Shown: piece by piece, positions 1 through 12,416 of the stretch
How positions within the stretch are numbered: the stretch's first letter is position 1
How the letters are laid out: each line of letters starts with the position of its first letter
Source: Agelas oroides
Taxonomy: Eukaryota; Porifera; Demospongiae; Agelasida; Agelasidae
Direction of reading: 5' to 3'
NCBI GenBank assembly: GCA_949130485.1
Contig: OX422190.1
Span: forward strand, 4,998,861-5,062,860
DNA length: 64,000 nucleotides
Notes under the pieces: model-generated
What the model was told of the DNA's origin: nothing
The model's input: the letters and a program-made list of their open reading frames with translations, nothing else
Databases searched by the model: none
Made by a program: the position numbers and the translations under genes

Positions 1-468
1 CTGTGTGTGGAACAGAGCCGTGAGTTGTTTAGCGACATAAGGGGGAGAGGTGGGGCTAGTAATGCTTGCTTCCACTCGTGAATGAGCCCCTCCCGTAGAC
101 AAGCTGTGAATTTTTCGAAATGTGCATTCATTTTGGTGCAGTCAAAGTTGTCCATTCCAAGAGTAGTGACAAACATGAGTCTAGCCTGACTTTGAGAGTA
201 GCTTTGAACAAAAGCTGGCATAGATTGATTTGAGATACATTGGTGGTTGGGACGCTACCTACAGTGAGCGTGTAGATGCGTCCATCGAGTGGCAATTTTG
301 GGTTCATGAATATATTAATGAGCTACTAAAACCCTTTTTAAAATTAGGCAAAGCAAGATTGCCTTAAACCAAACCCTAACCCTGAAACTAGGAGTAACCC
401 TGGTCCTGACTGTAACCCAAGTTTATGTTTTCGTTAACCTCCGCCGAGGGACGACCGTGCCACCTTAA
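1..468 (-). mobile_element. TTAA-flanked DNA transposon, partial copy cut by window edge
   Basis: This stretch is an almost identical reverse complement of 28568–29037; one mismatch was noticed near 371 in the part compared. It ends at 465–468 in TTAA immediately outside the terminal sequence ACCGTGCCACC, as the full copy does. The copy has no recognisable transposase. TTAA target duplications are known for piggyBac and Kolobok transposons; the assignment to either is inference. The rest of the copy lies left of the window. Confidence 0.75.
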
Positions 469-952
469 CCTCTTGACTAGTGTTCACAAACAGTATACAC
501 ATAAATGCTGTATGAATTCAACTGTGCAAATAATAGAAGGCAAAAAAAGGTGCCATTGTCTGTGTAGTTTGCTGTGGCCTTGTCTGATGAACATGAGTGG
601 AGAACAGAGACGGTTCCAGTGGCCATTGCAGTATCTGTTGGCAACTCTCAGTACTGTCCTGTGTTGTGAGGTACAGACAGAGTGGTAAAGTGCTGTAGAC
701 CTGCAAAGCTATCAAGAAGATTTGGAGTTAAAAGAGAACTAGACAGAACTCTTCACAAGTCTGTCTATACTTTTATGAAGCTGCAAGCGGACCCAAATTA
801 AGTTATTAGGAGTACCTACTCCTGAAACTCTTTTCAACAATTATGTTTTTCTAATCCTTCATAGGAAAGAACACAACATGTGCATTGAAATAGCAAATCT
901 GGCCTAGAGCTAAATAACAGGCAATCAACTTTCATCGCAGATGAAATCTACC
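469..952. other. Intergenic, no gene recognised
   Basis: Only short open frames without recognisable motifs; no repeat structure seen. Confidence 0.4.
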
Positions 953-1575
953 TACCGTACTACCTCTAATTTAACGGACACGAGAAAAATAATTATTATG
1001 GCTATTGTCCACAATAATTAGAGTACACAAAAATATCTGTGATAAGTGTCCGGTAAATTAGAAGGTGTGTGTGCCGTTGCCACGTGTACCTGTACAGCTA
1101 GCTATAGTGTTAAGTCAAGTGACAAGTCGACGAAGTCAGTGAGTGTTCAGGAAGCCAATGTCACAGCAACGGTTAACGGCATGCAGAGTTACCTTGAAAT
1201 TCCCATTTGTGAAGGAGAAGAGAAGGATAACGATCCAGCGCCCATCAAGGTCAAGAACCAATTGACCATTACGAGTTTTGCCGTCGCAACAGCTCGATAT
1301 AGCCATCTGCCAAGAGCACGATCGCCCATCCGATCATCGCCTGTCAAGCGGATAGCTAAAAGACCGGTATATTGAACTTAAACTAAGCTAACTTGATACA
1401 TTTGTGATCGTGATTGTACTGTAAGCTTCACGTTGTGATCGTGTCTTGTCTGGAATAATTAGAGTACGACCAATTCAAGAAATTTTGAATGTATGGTACA
1501 ATTAGAGGTCAAAAAACAATTCGCAAAGCTGTCCGAATAATTAGAGACGTCTGTTAAATTAGAGGTAGTACGGTA
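953..1575. mobile_element. Tc1/mariner-type MITE with about 27-bp TIRs and TA ends
   Basis: The left end TACCGTACTACCTCTAATTT is matched in inverse orientation by the right end ending GTAGTACGGTA at 1575; the arms agree over about 26 bases with one mismatch. TA borders fit a Tc1/mariner or pogo relative. Several internal copies of a short AATAATTAGAG motif (about 1013, 1455, 1535) lie near both ends, as transposase-binding subterminal repeats do. Confidence 0.7.
1046..1375 (+). CDS. Uncertain open frame inside the MITE
   Basis: A 109-codon open frame without an ATG start (it opens at a GTG) fills most of the MITE at 953–1575. The product is Ser/Thr/Val-rich with a basic C-terminus (RSPIRSSPVKRIAKRP). 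I recognise no family. It could be a captured host exon, a remnant of the autonomous element or chance. Confidence 0.15.
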   Translation: MSGKLEGVCAVATCTCTASYSVKSSDKSTKSVSVQEANVTATVNGMQSYLEIPICEGEEKDNDPAPIKVKNQLTITSFAVATARYSHLPRARSPIRSSPVKRIAKRPVY

Positions 1576-3369
1576 CTTTGGAGATAGGTTTATTTGGCTA
1601 CCTAAGCCACTGAGAAAGGGTCTGGTACACAGATCTGTGCATGTATATGATGCAAATGCTTAAAGTACCGGTACCGGTACTATAAGATATTGCGAAGTGA
1701 ATTTTACTAGCTACAGCGCTTGTACTAAAAAACAGCTTGCTGACCAAATGATATAATTTTGTAGCTCTTTTAATGCTCTATCTACCGATATTAAAATTGA
1801 ACTTTGGTATCAGCAGGTATTGTCCCTAAATTTCAATTTTCATTACCGGTACTTTAGACACAGCTCTTTACAAAATACAGCTCCTACCCATGGATCCTTC
1901 TGGACAGAGAATGGTTTGGAAACAATATGGGACTCAGAAGAGAAAGACTTAGTGGATGATCAAATAAACTACTAATCTTTCATCAGGGCTGTGGCTGTTG
2001 AAACAGTGACTTTTTCAGACACAGGAGAAAGGGCGCGACACCGTACACCAGGGTGTGCTTGCTCTCTCAACTCACACAATAACCAACCACACAGTGAGCT
2101 CACCTCCACCTCTATCCAGAACACCAGTTATCTACATTTTGAACCCGTGATTCAAGTTGGTGTGTACCTGAGGAGCAATCAGAGATAGAAAAAGAGGTTG
2201 ATGCTCCTCCCTCAGAAGTAGGGCCAGGGAATGTAGCTACCACAGACTGTATAAATTGGACATTTCTGTATCAAACTCTAAGGCTTGTATCACGAAAGAG
2301 TTAACTGAGACACAAATACTAGCTACTTCACTGAAAAGCTGGATGCATTAGCTTCATTTTGATACCCTTTTTATGCAAAAAGCAGTGACAAACCAAAAGT
2401 GTGCAACTGTTTCTCTTACCCTATCCACACGGAGCTGTAGGGAGGGTGCCATGGAAAAGAGTGCCCTGAACCACGGTGGTACTTTTCCCCTCAAAAATGA
2501 GTGCTCTTTCCGTCTCAGTGGTCATGCCTCACCAGCTCAGCACAAACCCAACTCGAATTCGTCACGTCGCTCACCAGTTACAGCCTTACAAAAACTTGCT
2601 TGGTAGAAACCGCTCGATTTATCCGCGCTTCATCTCAATGTTACAAGAGGACTTCCGCCTTGCTCCCGGAAGTATCTACGTTAGCCGGACCACTGAAATG
2701 GTTCTCTTCATCAACAATGCAGTCAAAGTGACAGCCACCAGTATGGCATAGTTCCATGTGATCCATAGCATTGAGGGTCCTTGGATAATTTTCAGTAGAT
2801 TAGTACTTGTACCTAGTCCAGCCATACTCGTGTGTTTGGGGGATTGTCGTAGAGTGTAAAGATCTATCTGAAATAAGGTGGAAGCTGCTTGTAGTTCCAC
2901 TTGCGTACCCCACTGTCTGGAATGAAGCATGTATACATTTATGTGATACCTATTTTTGTGAGAGATTTGTGTATCATCTTCCCTCTGCACCTGTTGTAAT
3001 GAAATAAGCGATATGGGTCAATAGGGATATGACTTATTCTATGATGTAGGCTATTCGTGCTTGCTATAACAGTAGTGTGATTTACTGTGCTTTTTGAATC
3101 CTCCACATTACAGTTGATATGGTGGGGACGACTGTTGGAATTCTGCAAAAAAGAGTGAACAACCATATACAGAGGTAAAAATAAACAAATAAATAAACAC
3201 AATTTGTTCACCTCTCGTAGTCGGTCGGGGACTATTAACTGACATTCCAAGGCCAAGAAGTGGAGGCAAGCTAAACAAACTCTATGGACGAAGTCATGAT
3301 GGGCGCAGCGGGCATGCACAATTTTACTAGCCAGATGGCTTCATCTCAGTCGATAACCCTATGCACCAG
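1576..3369. other. Intergenic, no gene recognised
   Basis: Short overlapping frames at 1991–2188 and 2373–2751 show no known motif. No repeat with clear ends was found. Confidence 0.35.
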
Positions 3370-4745
3370 TCATGACTTAGCCCACAGAGTGATCCTTTTA
3401 GCTTGCATCCACGATTCTTGCCCTTGGAATGTCATCAGAGTGCACTGATCGTCCCTACGACGTGACGTCATGGCCTCCCTCCTCTGCCACTTAGCTAAGC
3501 AGTGTAATCTCACCTTCTTTGGTAAGGAACTTGTGTGGTTAGCAGATGTACTCTCATGTGGGGGACTGTCCACACATTCGTCTGGTTGCTGGCCAGACCA
3601 TGAGTTAGCAGAGTCATCAAGGCTATTCAAAGCTTCAGTGTCACAACAAAGGTGTGGACTTTGAAGATATGTCTGGGGCAAGGAATCCAAAGACCACTGG
3701 GTATAATGCTTGAAGATGGAAAAGAAATGTTTGCATGGAATATGATGTCGAATCCAGTCCATGCTAAATCATATCAGGTAGTCTTGCATGTTGCATCTAT
3801 CATCCCAATGGTTTTCCCATACTTTTGCAGTAGTTCTCGCTGCCACTTTTCCTGATGAACATACAGCATTGTTTGTTCACAACCTTCATCACTGCCTACT
3901 ATGTGCAACCCTTCATGATCTGCTGTATTCCCTCTGTAGTTTGCTGATCCAGCCTTTTTCTCATGGGTTTGCATAGCTGAGTCATCTTTTGTAGATGAAG
4001 TTCTGATGTAGGGACGAAAAAAGAATTTGGTGTCGGAGCTAGCTTTTTCCCAGCTGTCAATTTTAAGTCGAAGATTCTCCGGATCTAATTTGGAGAACTC
4101 CAGAGCCTTTTTAGCTGTGGCAACATGATTTCTCACATCAATATCTGTTGGAAAAAGAGCTCTGTTGTTGGGTGTGACTTGGATTCCTAGGTGTTTAGCA
4201 ACTGTATTTCTGGTGTAATGACGTAGTAATCTTTTCACCTCTCCAGTGTTGGTTGTATCTGCAGACACAACTTTAGTGATCGGCTCAATCAGATGTATCC
4301 GTTGGCTGAATCCACTGCAATGACCTGTAGGGTGTCCACTGTGTGCCTCTTCAGTAGGTAAGGACACAAAGTACTTCCTTTCCACTTGTACTGCCTTACC
4401 ACTTGCCAGGTCCTGCCTGAGTTGTTCCAATACCTCTTCTTGAAGCTGTTTTTGTTGCTGTGAACTCAGGCTCTGCTTTGGTAATGAATATTCCGGGTAG
4501 AGTGTGAAGGACTTGATTTTGATTATGGCCTGACACCCAACTTTCTTGGTGTCTTGTAATCTGAGTTGTTTGTGTTTTCCCAGTTTTTTGAGAAAGTAGT
4601 GATGACCATACTGACAATCCATAATCTTTTCTTCTTCCACAGAGAACGGTGTGTTTTTGAAGTCAATTTTCTGACCTCCTTCTGTTTTCTTCAGAAACAA
4701 CCGTGGGGCTTTATGTTGCTTTTGTTCCTGTGTATGAAGTTTCAT
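3370..4745 (-). pseudogene. CaRF-domain / MULE-type transposase-like gene, catalytic core deleted
   Basis: The upstream block (4745–3774) encodes 323 residues. It starts with a CaRF/FAR1-like zinc region (CQYGHHYF near residue 44, DTKKVGCQA near residue 65) and ends at the beginning of a MULE transposase core (LLQKYGKTIGMIDATCKTT, containing the first catalytic Asp), then hits TGA. Twelve bases on, a second block (3762–3370, 130 residues) begins with a SWIM-type zinc-finger end (MDWIRHHIPCKHFFSIFKHY). In family members these two motifs are separated by the DDE core, which is missing here. I read this as an internally deleted, non-functional transposase-derived gene. The alternative, a very unusual splice form, is less likely because no GT donor lies at the junction. 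Confidence 0.65.
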
Positions 4746-4989
4746 TCTTTATGAAAATAATACCTTTGCAATATAAGTATTGGATATACTACCTATACTT
4801 GGAGTATTCATGTTCATACCCTAGTATAATAACTGATGGAGACAGTAAACTATAATCATTATGCAAGTTTTGTGCAAACTATTTTTTACATATACAGGAG
4901 TAGATGACACGTTATACTCTGCTGTTCGTCCACTGAAATACTTAGAAAGTCATGTAATGTGGTATAATAAGGAATAATGCTCAACTTAC

Positions 4990-5187
4990 ATTTTCTTTGA
5001 GTTGTGGTGTTGGTGGAGGACTGGAGGTGTGTTCACTATATACTGGTACCTTCCTTGACGTCATGGTACCATAGGAAGTTACAGTTTCCAGGTTGTACCT
5101 CTCCACTCTCTGGTCTGCATCGCTGACCATGCCCTCAAAGTACACCCCTTTGGCCTGTAATCCGTCTGCCCATTCGGGTCTCTCCAT
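4990..5187 (-). CDS. Possible 5' coding exon of the CaRF/MULE-like gene
   Basis: An ATG at 5187 opens 66 codons that run to a strong donor (AAT|GTAAGT), phase 0. The product begins MERPEWADGLQAKGVYFEGM and is not repeat-like. It lies 245 bp upstream of the CaRF block on the same strand, so it may be its first exon. The best acceptor before that block would need a different phase, so the join is unproven. Confidence 0.35.
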
Positions 5188-7220
5188 GACGGTAATTAGC
5201 GCTATCTGAACATAATTATACTTCCCGCGCTTCTCGCGCGGTCACGACTACGGTATTTACTTTGTTCACCGCGCTTCATGCCCGATGACGTCATGCTGAC
5301 GTCTGTCGTCTGCCCTGTAGCGCTAGCTGTAGCGGTAATAATATTGGTAGGTGCATTAGCGCGGTACACATTAGGCGGCGGTGCAGTGCAGGGATTCGTC
5401 AGCAGTGCTTCGTAGCCGAATGGTTAGGGCTTAGTGTTACAGTACATGCATGCGCTGTGTCACGGAATCTCACTTGCTCATGAGAAAAAAATTACGGGTC
5501 TACCCCAAATTTAGAATTTAACCCTCTTTTTACGAGATTTAACTTCACCGAATTTCTGCATACAAGCATGCAGTATACAACGAGGGGTCGGTCACGGCGC
5601 GGTTCGGCGTAGGAGATTTCGAAATCCAGTGGATTTCAGGTGGGATTTCTGGATTTCAGGATTTCAAAGCGGATTTCTGGATTTCGCTATTTCTGAAGAT
5701 ACAGCGAAAATATACTCATGAACAATCATGAACCACATTCCTCTCAGCCTATATGCTAACAGAATACAATGTCACAGGCAGTTCACCGCTACATAGGAGA
5801 TACGGGTGAGTGAATTTTACCCAGATTTACATCTTTCACAATTATGGTCAACTTCAAAGCTGGATTACTCCAAATCTGTATGCGGTGTCACCAACAATGT
5901 GGAGATCATCAGAAAGTACATGGAAAGGGCTTCATTTTGGTGCAAGTTCTGTCACAATAGCATGATCTGACAGGAAGATACGAGCTCCTAAATTGTAGCC
6001 TATTTTCACATTTCCCAAATCTTGTCAACTTTCAAAGCTCTGTAGCTCCACAACCAATGGGGGTGTCACCCCCACAAATGCACATCACTGGAATCAGCCG
6101 TCTTTCTACTTTCATACAACGCAAGTCCGAGCTTCGTAGCCCGTTGCGTTATGGAGCTACAACTGCTCAAAGTACTGTCCTCCAGGTCATGTTAATCACG
6201 CTTCGGGTTCAACTCGCTCTTGCTGCGAAGTTTTGACTCCCCAGCGCCACAGATACGCAGGAGCAGTAGGGCCCCATCTCAACTATCCGCGAACCGAGTA
6301 TGATGCTCCTACAGGTCCTAGTTTCCGCGACAGGACAGGTACAAAAACGCACTTCGAGAGCCGTCGCCACGCTGATCTTGCAATGTTTACTAACCATACG
6401 TGACACGGAGTTTCGTGCACGTCCGTAAGCGTGCCCATCCTCCTCTGGCCATTTCTTTCTGTATTTCCGCACACTAACCGCATATTATTGGCACACGTAG
6501 AACAAAACGGAGTTATTCCGTCGACCAAGAAAGTCCGTGTCATGTCCGCTCGTACAATACTAATTTCTGGTAACGACTACGGAAAAGCGGGGAGAGGGCC
6601 TGGTATCTTTTCTCAAGTGAGTGACGTCAGGATAGAAAGGACGGTACAAAGGGTTTAATTGTGCGTGGGCGCACCGGGTCCAGAACAGCGAAAAGAGCCA
6701 AGGTACCAGGTAACTTACCACACGTATCTAGCTAGCGGGAGGCGACTGTCTTACACACCAAGCGTTGAGCGTGTAGTGAAAGTCGGTTAAAAATACGCGA
6801 CGCAGCCTAAAATTTCGCCATTTTCCGATTACGTCATGCTCACGTGAGAGAAGATACCAGGCTCTCCATAGTCTCGTCCCCAGACACCAAATTTTTACGC
6901 GTTCACTGGTAAAACTGGGGCGTAATCATACGAGCGTATCGGCATGTTGTCGCACCAATCAGATTGCTCAGGTAAAGTAAATTGCTTTATGCGCATCACA
7001 AATAGCCAGCTTGCAGATTTTTTGGCGCCAAAGCAAACGCTGCTGGTAGCTGATAATGTAATTAACACCTACAATTACCCAATTTACTGACCGCCGTATG
7101 TAAACATGCCCCAGTTTTCGTAATGAAAGTGTCCAGACCCTATTTTTCGACGAGTCCGCAGGGCGCGCGCGAAACATTTGGTCTGGGGACGAGACTAGGC
7201 TCTCCACGGCTTTTCCGTAT
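5188..7220. other. CpG-rich and repeat-derived spacer
   Basis: 5200–5400 is rich in CpG and lies just upstream of the 5187 start, so it may be a promoter. The remainder holds the GGATTTC repeat (5581–5700) and opposed copies of a CCTGGTATCTTTTCTC motif (about 6598 and 6850, inverted). No convincing coding region. Confidence 0.35.
5581..5700 (-). repeat. Dispersed GGATTTC-rich repeat, copy 1
   Basis: The block reads as reiterations of (T)GGATTTC. It is preceded by GAGGGGTC..CACGGCGCG..CGGCGTA, which recurs in inverse orientation at about 30780–30985 inside another transposon. The shared flank shows that both come from one dispersed element rather than independent slippage. Confidence 0.55.
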
Positions 7221-7526
7221 AGTCTCGTGCCCAGACCCCACCCTCGCACGAGGAAAGGGGTCTGGTGACCATTGAGCGATTTCTTGGTTGTGCCGAGTCA
7301 GCAGTCTTGATACTGAACAACCCAAATGAAATAACTTACGTCATGCAACCATGTGCTCGACCGACCGACCTATTTGTAGTCTCATGCCCAGACCCCACCC
7401 TCGCCTTTGTTGCGCTACTCAAGTCACATGACTAATGGCATTTTGCTGACTCGGCACAACCAAGAAATCGCTCAATGGTCACCAGACCCCTTTCCTCGTG
7501 AGAGGGTGGGGTCTGGGGACGAGACT
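7221..7526. mobile_element. Fold-back element with 83-bp arms
   Basis: The left arm 7221–7303 and right arm 7444–7526 are near-perfect inverse copies (AGTCTCGTGCCCAGACCCC outermost, TGCCGAGTCAGCA innermost) around a 140-bp loop. The loop contains a further partial copy near 7378. The outer motif GTCTCGTnCCCAGAC recurs in other small hairpins of this window. Confidence 0.7.
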
Positions 7527-8246
7527 GTTTCCGTACTGCAAGCGACGGAAAGCTGGGCGGGGCCTGGGAACGAGGCTACGTTCATGCGTATACGTGCGTG
7601 TTTATCTATAATCGCATGTGGTTATTGTCCTCAAAATGTGTGGGTGTGCTGCAATTTTGTAGGTGCGATTTCCTGGGTGTCCGTTATTTAGAGGCAACTT
7701 TGTATTGAAAAGTCACGTTGGGAGTTTGAATCTTATCCGCTTCTCGGAGGTTGTTTATGTATTAGTACTATAGTAATTTCAATCCGTAACACAGCGTTTG
7801 TCCGCTGTAGAGAGGATGTCCGCTTCTCGGAGGGTCCGTTATGGGAGGTTCGACTGTAACCCTAAACCACTCTTCCACTAGCCACTTCGAATGAAACGGT
7901 TGATTCCAAGAGTTGAGATCGTAGAGTAAAACGACAATGCTAAGATCAAGTATTGATGCCAATGGTAGCTATGCCATACAAAATAGTGCATGCCAGATAG
8001 TAGGATGGAAGCCAAAGGCAACAGACCCAACGTTTCAGTGCTGTACTGAGTTAGTAAGTAAATTATGAGCAGGCCTTGAAAGTGGTACTTTGCTGATAGA
8101 AAATGTCTCTAAGTTCAACCTCTCACTTTGTGTGTGTAAATCACGACTTTTGACACAGTCTTGTCAACTTCAGACGGCAAGGAACAACACACTGGGCAAA
8201 CTCAGCGACTTTCTCTGATCTTGACAGGCATATTACGTCATTCCAT
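7527..8246. other. Spacer with one pogo/Tigger-like terminus
   Basis: Around 7825–7857 the text GGTCCGTTATGGGAGGTTCGACTGTA resembles the right end of pogo/Tigger-type elements (as at 37972), but the matching left end was not found. No gene seen. Confidence 0.3.
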
Positions 8247-8614
8247 TTACGTATAGCTACCAGAATGGGTACAACCCTGTCGTTGATTTTCCGTCGTTTT
8301 GGCGACTAAGTTCTCGAACCTCGTCCAAAAAAAAATTCGCGCGAAGCGGAGCCACGCCTTTAAATTCTGCGAGCGTTTAAAGGCTTCAAACACAATGACT
8401 AGATTGGCAGTAGGTCGCCCAACTCTTGCTATTTTACCCCAAAACGGCACCAGAAAGGATCTCAGAAAGTCTGAAATCAAAAAATTTTCCTGGGGGCATG
8501 CCCCCGACCCTCCTAGCAGGCGCGCTTCCCGCGCTTTCATGATTACGCTTCGCGAAGTATAGCAATCAAGTGCACACTGGAACCCCCCTTTTCGAAATCC
8601 TAGATCCGCCACTG
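8247..8614 (-). mobile_element. hAT-like MITE relic, one end recognised
   Basis: Read on the minus strand, the end at 8614 begins CAGTGGCGGATCTAGGATTT and continues into AAAAGGGGGG, the same start as the element inserted at 30533. The opposite end is not recognisable, so the left limit is approximate. Confidence 0.5.
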
Positions 8615-8840
8615 CTTACCCTTATGCTGTTTGCCAGTTTGAATGCTTATACCCATGGATAATGGAAGCCTAAGCTACAGTCTAGAAACCTTACTCGTGA
8701 CCATCATAATCAAGGCCACAACTGTACTTGCAGCTGTGAATAATCTCATGACAGTTTTGATAAGCGGCGTGCGCGGGCAAAAAAGTTCAGGCTAAAAACT
8801 AAGCTGAAGACAGCGAGGTGGAAACTGAACTAACAGAGCC

Positions 8841-8864
8841 ATGGCTGCTCCTGCGAGTCCTAGG
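8841..8864 (+). CDS. Candidate short first coding exon
   Basis: ATG in good context (GAGCCATGG) opens eight codons, MAAPASPR, ending at a consensus donor AGG|GTGAGT in phase 0. Such mini first exons are common in animals, but no matching downstream exon was recognised in the next 5 kb, so this is a hint only. Confidence 0.3.
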
Positions 8865-9603
8865 GTGAGTTGCTTGCAATTACACGCCACGCATGTATAC
8901 TTCGAAGTACAAGTAGCGCGTATAGCTACAAACCGAAGTAGCTATTTGTTGTAGGCACTGTGTCTGATTTTTGCCTGGAGTTCATTAGTTTGAAGGCGTA
9001 TTAGCAAGTTCACAATTGCTATCTCCCAAAGCTAGTATGCCCATGGGTAATGAACTTAAGATGCTACTAAGAGGAAGGTATCTTCGTTACGTATTTCTCT
9101 CAAAAATACTCGTACCTCACACGCAATTAGTCTAACCCTACAGATGTACTCATTCCAGGATTCTGCAGTGCCTCTCGTCATGTGCATGCTTAGGTAAATG
9201 ATACCTACCTTCATTTGTTTAGTCCTACCTCTTCAAGTCAGTTGGTGCTCCTTGATTGTATGTACTACAGCATAAATAGTACTATGACTTTCTATTATGC
9301 CCTATTTAGAGAAATAGCTGAATGTGTTATATATTCAGCAAAAATCACATATACATACAGGTCTTGCCATTGGAAAGGGTGTGTCACCAAACTGGTTCAA
9401 GTAACTTCATAATTTGCCAGGGAAAATTTTAGTGTACATAAATGCAACAATAAAATTGAAGTATATACAACATACACTGAGTATGTAATTGAATATTCAC
9501 TCATGGATATAATCACAATCCTTGAGTTCAACTCATCAAACTTCACCAACTTGCGTAGTTGGGTCCCAATGGACCTTATTCAGGCATTTGCATTTATACT
9601 TGA
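8865..9603. other. Spacer, no gene recognised
   Basis: AT-rich, no motif or repeat with definable ends. Confidence 0.35.
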
Positions 9604-9789
9604 TACTGTGAATTTCAGGTTGGTTGTCCAAGAACGTGTTATTCAACCTCGAAATTAGCCAATCAAATTCGCGGAAGACCAGGTTTCAGCGTTCTTCAAT
9701 TGAATCAACCAATCAAGATCACCAAACCTGCGATTCGATTTCAAAATTCAATAGTGTGTTGTCCAACAACCAACCTGAAATTTACTGTA
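9604..9789. mobile_element. Small TA-flanked MITE
   Basis: Left end TACTGTGAATTTCAGGTTGG and the inverse right end TACAGTAAATTTCAGGTTGG match over about 40 bases with a few differences; total 186 bp. TA termini suggest a Tc1/mariner-type MITE. Confidence 0.6.
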
Positions 9790-11800
9790 GTATGTAACCA
9801 CTGAGCATATGCTCTAGTTCATGAAGACCTGGAAAAGTTCTATGAAGTGCAGTTATAGTGACTCCCTCAAAGAGATTCTGAGGGTTGTGAATGTCATTGT
9901 GGTTAGCAGATGGTTCATGTAACTTACTCTCAGAATGCTTACCTAATTAGAACATAAACCACTGCTCTTAAACTTGTCTGCAACCATGGTAACCATTCTA
10001 GGGTTAAAACCCTGTTTACAATGCTGTATAATCATGACATTTTGTCTGTGTATCTCTGTCCATATGCCTCTATCATTAATTCAGGGTGTTGTGTGAAATA
10101 TTTGTGTATATATGTGAATTTGTAGGCCGTCGTTGTACAAATTTTCTGTGCTGTGGCTCGCTCCCAGCATCAGCAGCGTTAGTGAGCTGCGTAAGGCTAA
10201 TGTTGTTTTCTGTGTGTTCTTCGCTGTGGCTGCTACTTTCTTATGTAGTTCTTGTCTTTTAGCTGCATGCTGACAGTTGACATCTCAAGTTCAGCAGCGA
10301 GTTTTCAGTACTGGCCTCTCGTCTCCCTTTCCATACACGGAACATTCAGCTATGTATGGGTAGAATACCATGGTAAATATGGAGTAGCTATGTACTTGTA
10401 GCCTGGTCATGCTGGTCATGTCATAAGTACGATATTTTTCAATGGCACTTTACTTTAGAACGCTAGGTAGGAAGTTGTCTGACACCAGTAGCTAACAATT
10501 AATTCCAGGGTTCATCTGTTAGCTAAGTTAGCTCCTTGGTTATTATATGTAGCCACTTTGTGTAAGAGAAGGAGCATAAACCATAGGCTGAAGTTTGCCA
10601 GCAAAACAAAGAGTGTCGGGTACGGAGCTAAACAAACCACCTCTCAGCCTCTCCAAGTATCACAACAATAAAAGCAATTTGTTGAACAATGTATTGTCTT
10701 ACCTGACTAACATTACTGGAAGATAAAATGAACCCCAGGTAGCTTATATAGCTACTACAAAGGTCAGATGCACGCTGAGATGCACAAATTTGCAATTTTG
10801 TAGGTGTGGCTTCCGTTTTGTTTCGTTTCTTGATTTACTAACACCCATGGCTATAGTACCCCAATGGGGTCCAGACGGTACCAATGGTTGTCATTGGAAT
10901 CATTGTAGATTATTGTTTGAATGATTTTAAATGTGAGTGAGGTTGTTTATAACATGAATGGAATTGGAGTTCTAAATAGAATTCCACAATTCCATACTAA
11001 TTCCATACTGTGCAAGTTCAAGCTTGAATGTGTATGCTTGTGTAACACCTGTTCATAATGATTACGAATTTGAAAATGCTGAGGCACAGCTATGTCTGTT
11101 GCTGAGTCAGACAGTAGACTCTTCTAGCGCTATTTAGTGACTCCAAAAGTAGAGAACAAAAAGTGGACAGCAAAGTGCAAGCTGTGTAGTAAGATCATAT
11201 CTTTAGTAAGATCACATCAGCTGTAAGAACATGTCTAAATTACCAAAAATGAAAATATTGAAAATAAAATAAATCTATTTCCACTTCCCTCTCGTCTCCT
11301 CTCTCTCTCATTTTTGTTTTATCAGAGAGTCGGTAGACTGTCTATGTAGGGATGGCGCCGACGCGCAATATATGCAATACTTAAGCAAAAGCCGTATAAC
11401 TTCACAAACACGCAAAAAGTTTATTTAAGCATCCAGGCTTTCTCTTTGAGTGCCTTTGTGACCAGCAAGACTCATATAAGTGGCCAAAAGCCACGCGGAA
11501 GATAGCTAAACGCAAAAGTGTGCGATAGCAAAAGTGCCATTTTTCGTATTCTTCTTTCTTTCTTTCTTTCTTTCTTCGTTACGACTTTTGTTCAAACAAC
11601 AATAACTCAAAAACGGTTCAAGCACTCACCGTAATTTTAGCACGAAACTGATGCTTATCACAGCGCGGAGCTCTACGACCACTCAGCGTCTCCATAGCTT
11701 CAAGTTCACCCTGGTCAACAAAAGCCATTCACAACTCTCTGAGGCTGCTGTGCGTTGCTTAGGACACCATTTTCTAATTTTGTACGCATGCGCACACAAA
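9790..11800. other. Spacer with a TTTC microsatellite
   Basis: No gene recognised. 11551–11576 is a (TTTC)n microsatellite of about six units. Confidence 0.4.
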
Positions 11801-11848
11801 GTCTCGTTCCCAGACCAAAGACCACGGTCATTGGTCTGGAAGCGAGAC
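11801..11848. repeat. Short GTCTCG...CGAGAC hairpin repeat
   Basis: GTCTCGTTCCCAGACCAAAG is followed after a few bases by its inverse ending GGTCTGGAAGCGAGAC. It belongs to the same short hairpin family as 7221, 12417, 24079 and 47847. Confidence 0.6.
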
Positions 11849-12416
11849 TAGTGCACACGCGAAATCGCCAGCGGGCAGAAAGCTTGGCTGTCACGGTCTT
11901 TTCCTCCCGCCGGCATTGGGCAAGGCTTATGAACACTACGTAGGTAAGGCGCTGCATTCAGCTGCCTACTTGTAGCTACACTAAAAGTAGCCTTTGAACT
12001 GTAAAGCTAGGATGGTCAGTTGTCAGTAGGATAGTAGTTTCTGTGCTGCAGCTGGTCAGTCGTCATGTGATTGACAACTGAAATTGGTTTCACAAAGTTT
12101 GGTAGGAAGAGTGGTTGGCCCTTCATCAGGTTCTAGCTGGCTATATTACACATAGACTACTAAACTGTCAACGCCGTTTCAAGTTCTGGTGTTGTGATTA
12201 CACTTACGTGTAACTGTAACTGAGATTAACATCAAAAAAGTACAGAAACAAGACTTAAAAAACATTAAAAATGTAAACAGATGTAGGGATGGCATGCCAA
12301 AAAGTATGCAAACAAGGTAGGGATAATGCATGAAAGCAAAGGTCAACATATTGGCAAAGCCCCATCCCTACATCTTTTTCACACTACAGTTGATGCAATA
12401 CTGCTAGATCATATTA

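Noticed and set aside
370-420. Telomere-like CCCTAA repeats
   Set aside because: Only two imperfect units (AAACCCTAACCCTGAA), present in both copies of the TTAA element; part of the transposon, not a telomere.
2476-2751. 91-codon frame containing PRFISMLQEDFRLAPGSIYV
   Set aside because: Looks protein-like but matches no family I know and has no splice or neighbour support.
5408-5480. tRNA-like start (GTAGCCGAATGGTTAGGGC)
   Set aside because: Resembles an A box, but no B box (GGTTCGANNCC) or cloverleaf partner follows; not called as a tRNA or tRNA-derived SINE.
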